Below are positions 61,815 to 64,000 of a DNA stretch of 64,000 nucleotides, in pieces. The stretch's first letter is position 1, and each line of letters begins with the position of its first letter. The position numbers and the translations under genes are program-made. The notes under the pieces are model-generated. The model worked only from the letters and a program-made list of their open reading frames with translations, searched no databases and was not told the origin of the DNA. Origin of the DNA: Gordionus sp. m RMFG-2023 (taxonomy: Eukaryota; Nematomorpha; Gordioida; Chordodea; Parachordodidae); assembly GCF_954871325.1 (NCBI RefSeq), contig NC_088775.1, positions 84,545,561 through 84,609,560 of the forward strand, read 5' to 3'.

Positions 61815-64000
61815 CTATTAATATAAAATCAAATATTATATTTTTTTTTGAAAGAAAAAGAAAATATTATCTTATTATTCCACTTAAAACTATTTTATAC
61901 AATTCTAATTGTTAAAATAAATTAATTGGATTATGAACTCTTATCAGTAAAAAAATGCGGCACACTTATCAGATTTGAAGACCATTGAGACTTTGTGTTT
62001 TTATACCAATCCCGTTTAAACTAGAAAATATAAAAATATGCCGAGACCAAACATGTTGCCAATATTTTTTGTAATAAACTATAAGTGTTATATGAGGCAA
62101 ATGACGTTGTTTTATGATTAATAAGACATATTACAATACTACCTTGACGGGTGATTATGCGGCTTGAGGGCAAATTTATATGGAAGCCCCCCCCCCCATT
62201 GTGACTTAATTTCGCGGCTATTTGGATCCCTTTTGTCCGAACACACATTGTTTTTAATTATTTCTTATATTTTAAGACGAGGAAAACATGCCCAAAACGA
62301 CGGGTTAAAAATTTTAAGATCATATATTTTATTTCAATGGCTCATTTTAATTTCTAATTATTACGGATATAAAATAAGACACTATAAACTCGTCTGTAAT
62401 GTATAAAATTTTGTAAGTGCAGTGTGAAAAGATTCCAACAAAGTAAATGATTTTGTTTAATAAATCATATAATAAAGGCGAAAGCTTTGTTAATAAACAG
62501 ATATCCTTAAATTTAATTTGGTCCAATAGTCTACGTTCCAGTATAAATAAGCAGAAACCTTCATATTTTCCCTGTCCAATACTACCACGCAAACCTTTTA
62601 TGATAGCATTACATTGCGAAGGCTCAACTTACAGCTTACTTGCGTATTTGACAATGTTAATATAAATTCTTAAGCAAGAAGTGATTGGTGTATACTACAG
62701 TATTGAGCCTGTACTTATGAAACCGATCATAAACACAGATTAGACAAATTTTGTATTTATTGCAGTGAGATTCATTGATATCATAAAAGAAAAATTTTTC
62801 AATTCTATATTCTCTTTTGGATATTTTTATTATTCATAATATCCTTAAGCAAACCAAATTAATTTGTAATCCTTGACTGGGGACATTTACCAATTCAGAG
62901 ATTATATCTAGTACTTCCTTGATACAACGGGTAGGGATCAAAAGAAAAAATAAACAGGAACTATTATATTCTCGAGTTTGTTATTTTTTTTATACTAAAT
63001 TAAATTATGTATAAAAAAAATTAAAGAATAAATTCTAATTTAAGCATATATTGATAGGAAAAAGACAATATTTTATTATTGGACATTTTATTTTTTTTTC
63101 GTTATTAATAGCTTTTTTTTAAGGCGCTAATTTGTCTTATTTATTTGATTGTTTTTTGAGGTTTACTATTAGTTCTTATCTCTACATACCCTTTTTCTTA
63201 AAATTATGTCAAAAATTATTTGGGTGAGAATATTTGCATATCACTAATGAGGCCTGGCCGAAATACTCAATTATATATAATATTAAAAAAAATGATTGCT
63301 CAAGTCTAAAATTTTATGTAGTTTATCTATAAATGATTGAATCTCCCATATAATTTTAGTTTCAAATTATTTTTAATCTGCCATATATTGTAATAGGTGA
63401 CATACAATATTCTTCGTATATCCATGAGATAGCTTTCTTTTGGGACTACCATTTGTTTAATCTATTTTTTTCATCTCCAAAAATTTCTGTGGCCTACAAG
63501 CATTATTTCTATTAAAGCCTGCATACGTTTATAGAATTATCTAAATATGTTGCAAGTTTTCACTTCTAGATTAATATAGAAATCACATAACCTACCATTT
63601 CTTAAAACTATTGTTTAAGAGGAGTCCGTAATCCTTTATAGAATAAATAACGGTCAATTTTAAATTAAAACAAAACACTTATATTTTAAACTAATCATAA
63701 ATTATAACTGTCGAAAGCCTCGTTTAAAATAAGGACGATTTGCCTAATGCGAAACTAATCTACAGCGAAATCACGACTGATTCATCGCAGTGAAAAATAC
63801 ATATTTCGACGCTTATACCCGTTCGCCCTTATGGCTAGTGTGCCATTTTAAATGTGTATCAATGCACGTGGTCATTCTAATTTCCTATTGTGAGTAATTT
63901 ATATTAAATTATATGAAAACTTTAAAAAAATATATATTCAAAGATTTTAATTTATTTATAAAATTTTTTATATTGTAAACCATAATGGCGCCACCAGCTG
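61815..64000. other. No gene supported
   Basis: It should contain an upstream exon of the minus-strand gene (61814 acceptor), but none could be identified. A C9 run is at 62187-62195. At about 63715-63810 words like TCGCAGTG and CGACGCTTAT recall the MITE family of 7662/18402. Confidence 0.4.

Noticed and set aside
1-64000. tRNA, rRNA genes or CRISPR arrays
   Set aside because: None seen; the tandem repeats have no spacer pattern and the genes are eukaryotic.

Overview
The window is about three quarters A+T and carries spliced metazoan-type genes in a sea of decayed transposons. The gene set (an OSR1/SPAK kinase with a C-terminal CCT-like end, TFIIF beta, profilin and a membrane LysM protein) points to an invertebrate animal. 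Introns fall into two classes, 41-60 bp mini-introns and introns of 1-12 kb filled with transposons. The phylum cannot be decided from the sequence alone.

Layout. 1-1153: right part of a hAT transposon. 1250-1629: right end of a second hAT family. 2830-24709 (minus): OXSR1/STK39-type kinase, 13 exons, with a foldback repeat, an OTU/integrase fossil, a hAT copy and MITEs in its introns. 24710-25462: short intergenic stretch, probably a shared divergent promoter. 25463-27904 (plus): GTF2F2 (RAP30), six exons, with a dead LINE antisense in its last intron. 28108-29199: hAT copy with an exact 8-bp target duplication. 29502-30289: two MITEs. 31471-34636: large broken hAT. 38118-38594 (plus): profilin, three exons. 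38595-46177: mostly empty, with repeats and a few doubtful exon-like pieces. 46178-58919 (plus): LYSMD3/4-like membrane LysM protein, three exons, the last two 11.7 kb apart. That intron holds a hAT MITE (46828-47171), an LTR retroelement fossil (48688-52637, 5-bp target duplication) and a hAT (54433-56154, 8-bp target duplication). 59883-61814 (minus): last two exons of an unrecognised, highly charged gene. 61815-64000: nothing firm.

The host genes are unrelated housekeeping functions: ion and volume signalling, transcription initiation, actin dynamics and a membrane LysM protein. There is no operon-like logic beyond the OXSR1/GTF2F2 divergent pair.

The most unusual structure is the LTR element at 48688-52637. 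Between two direct LTRs it holds a gag-like frame with an N-terminal membrane helix, a retropepsin frame, and then a large palindrome made of an inverted third LTR plus 3' internal sequence. Large inverted duplications recur elsewhere (36-680, 3870-4960, 8900-10370). Poly(C)/poly(G) runs of 8-14 bases are also strikingly common for so AT-rich a genome. All homology calls were made by eye from family knowledge; no database search was run.
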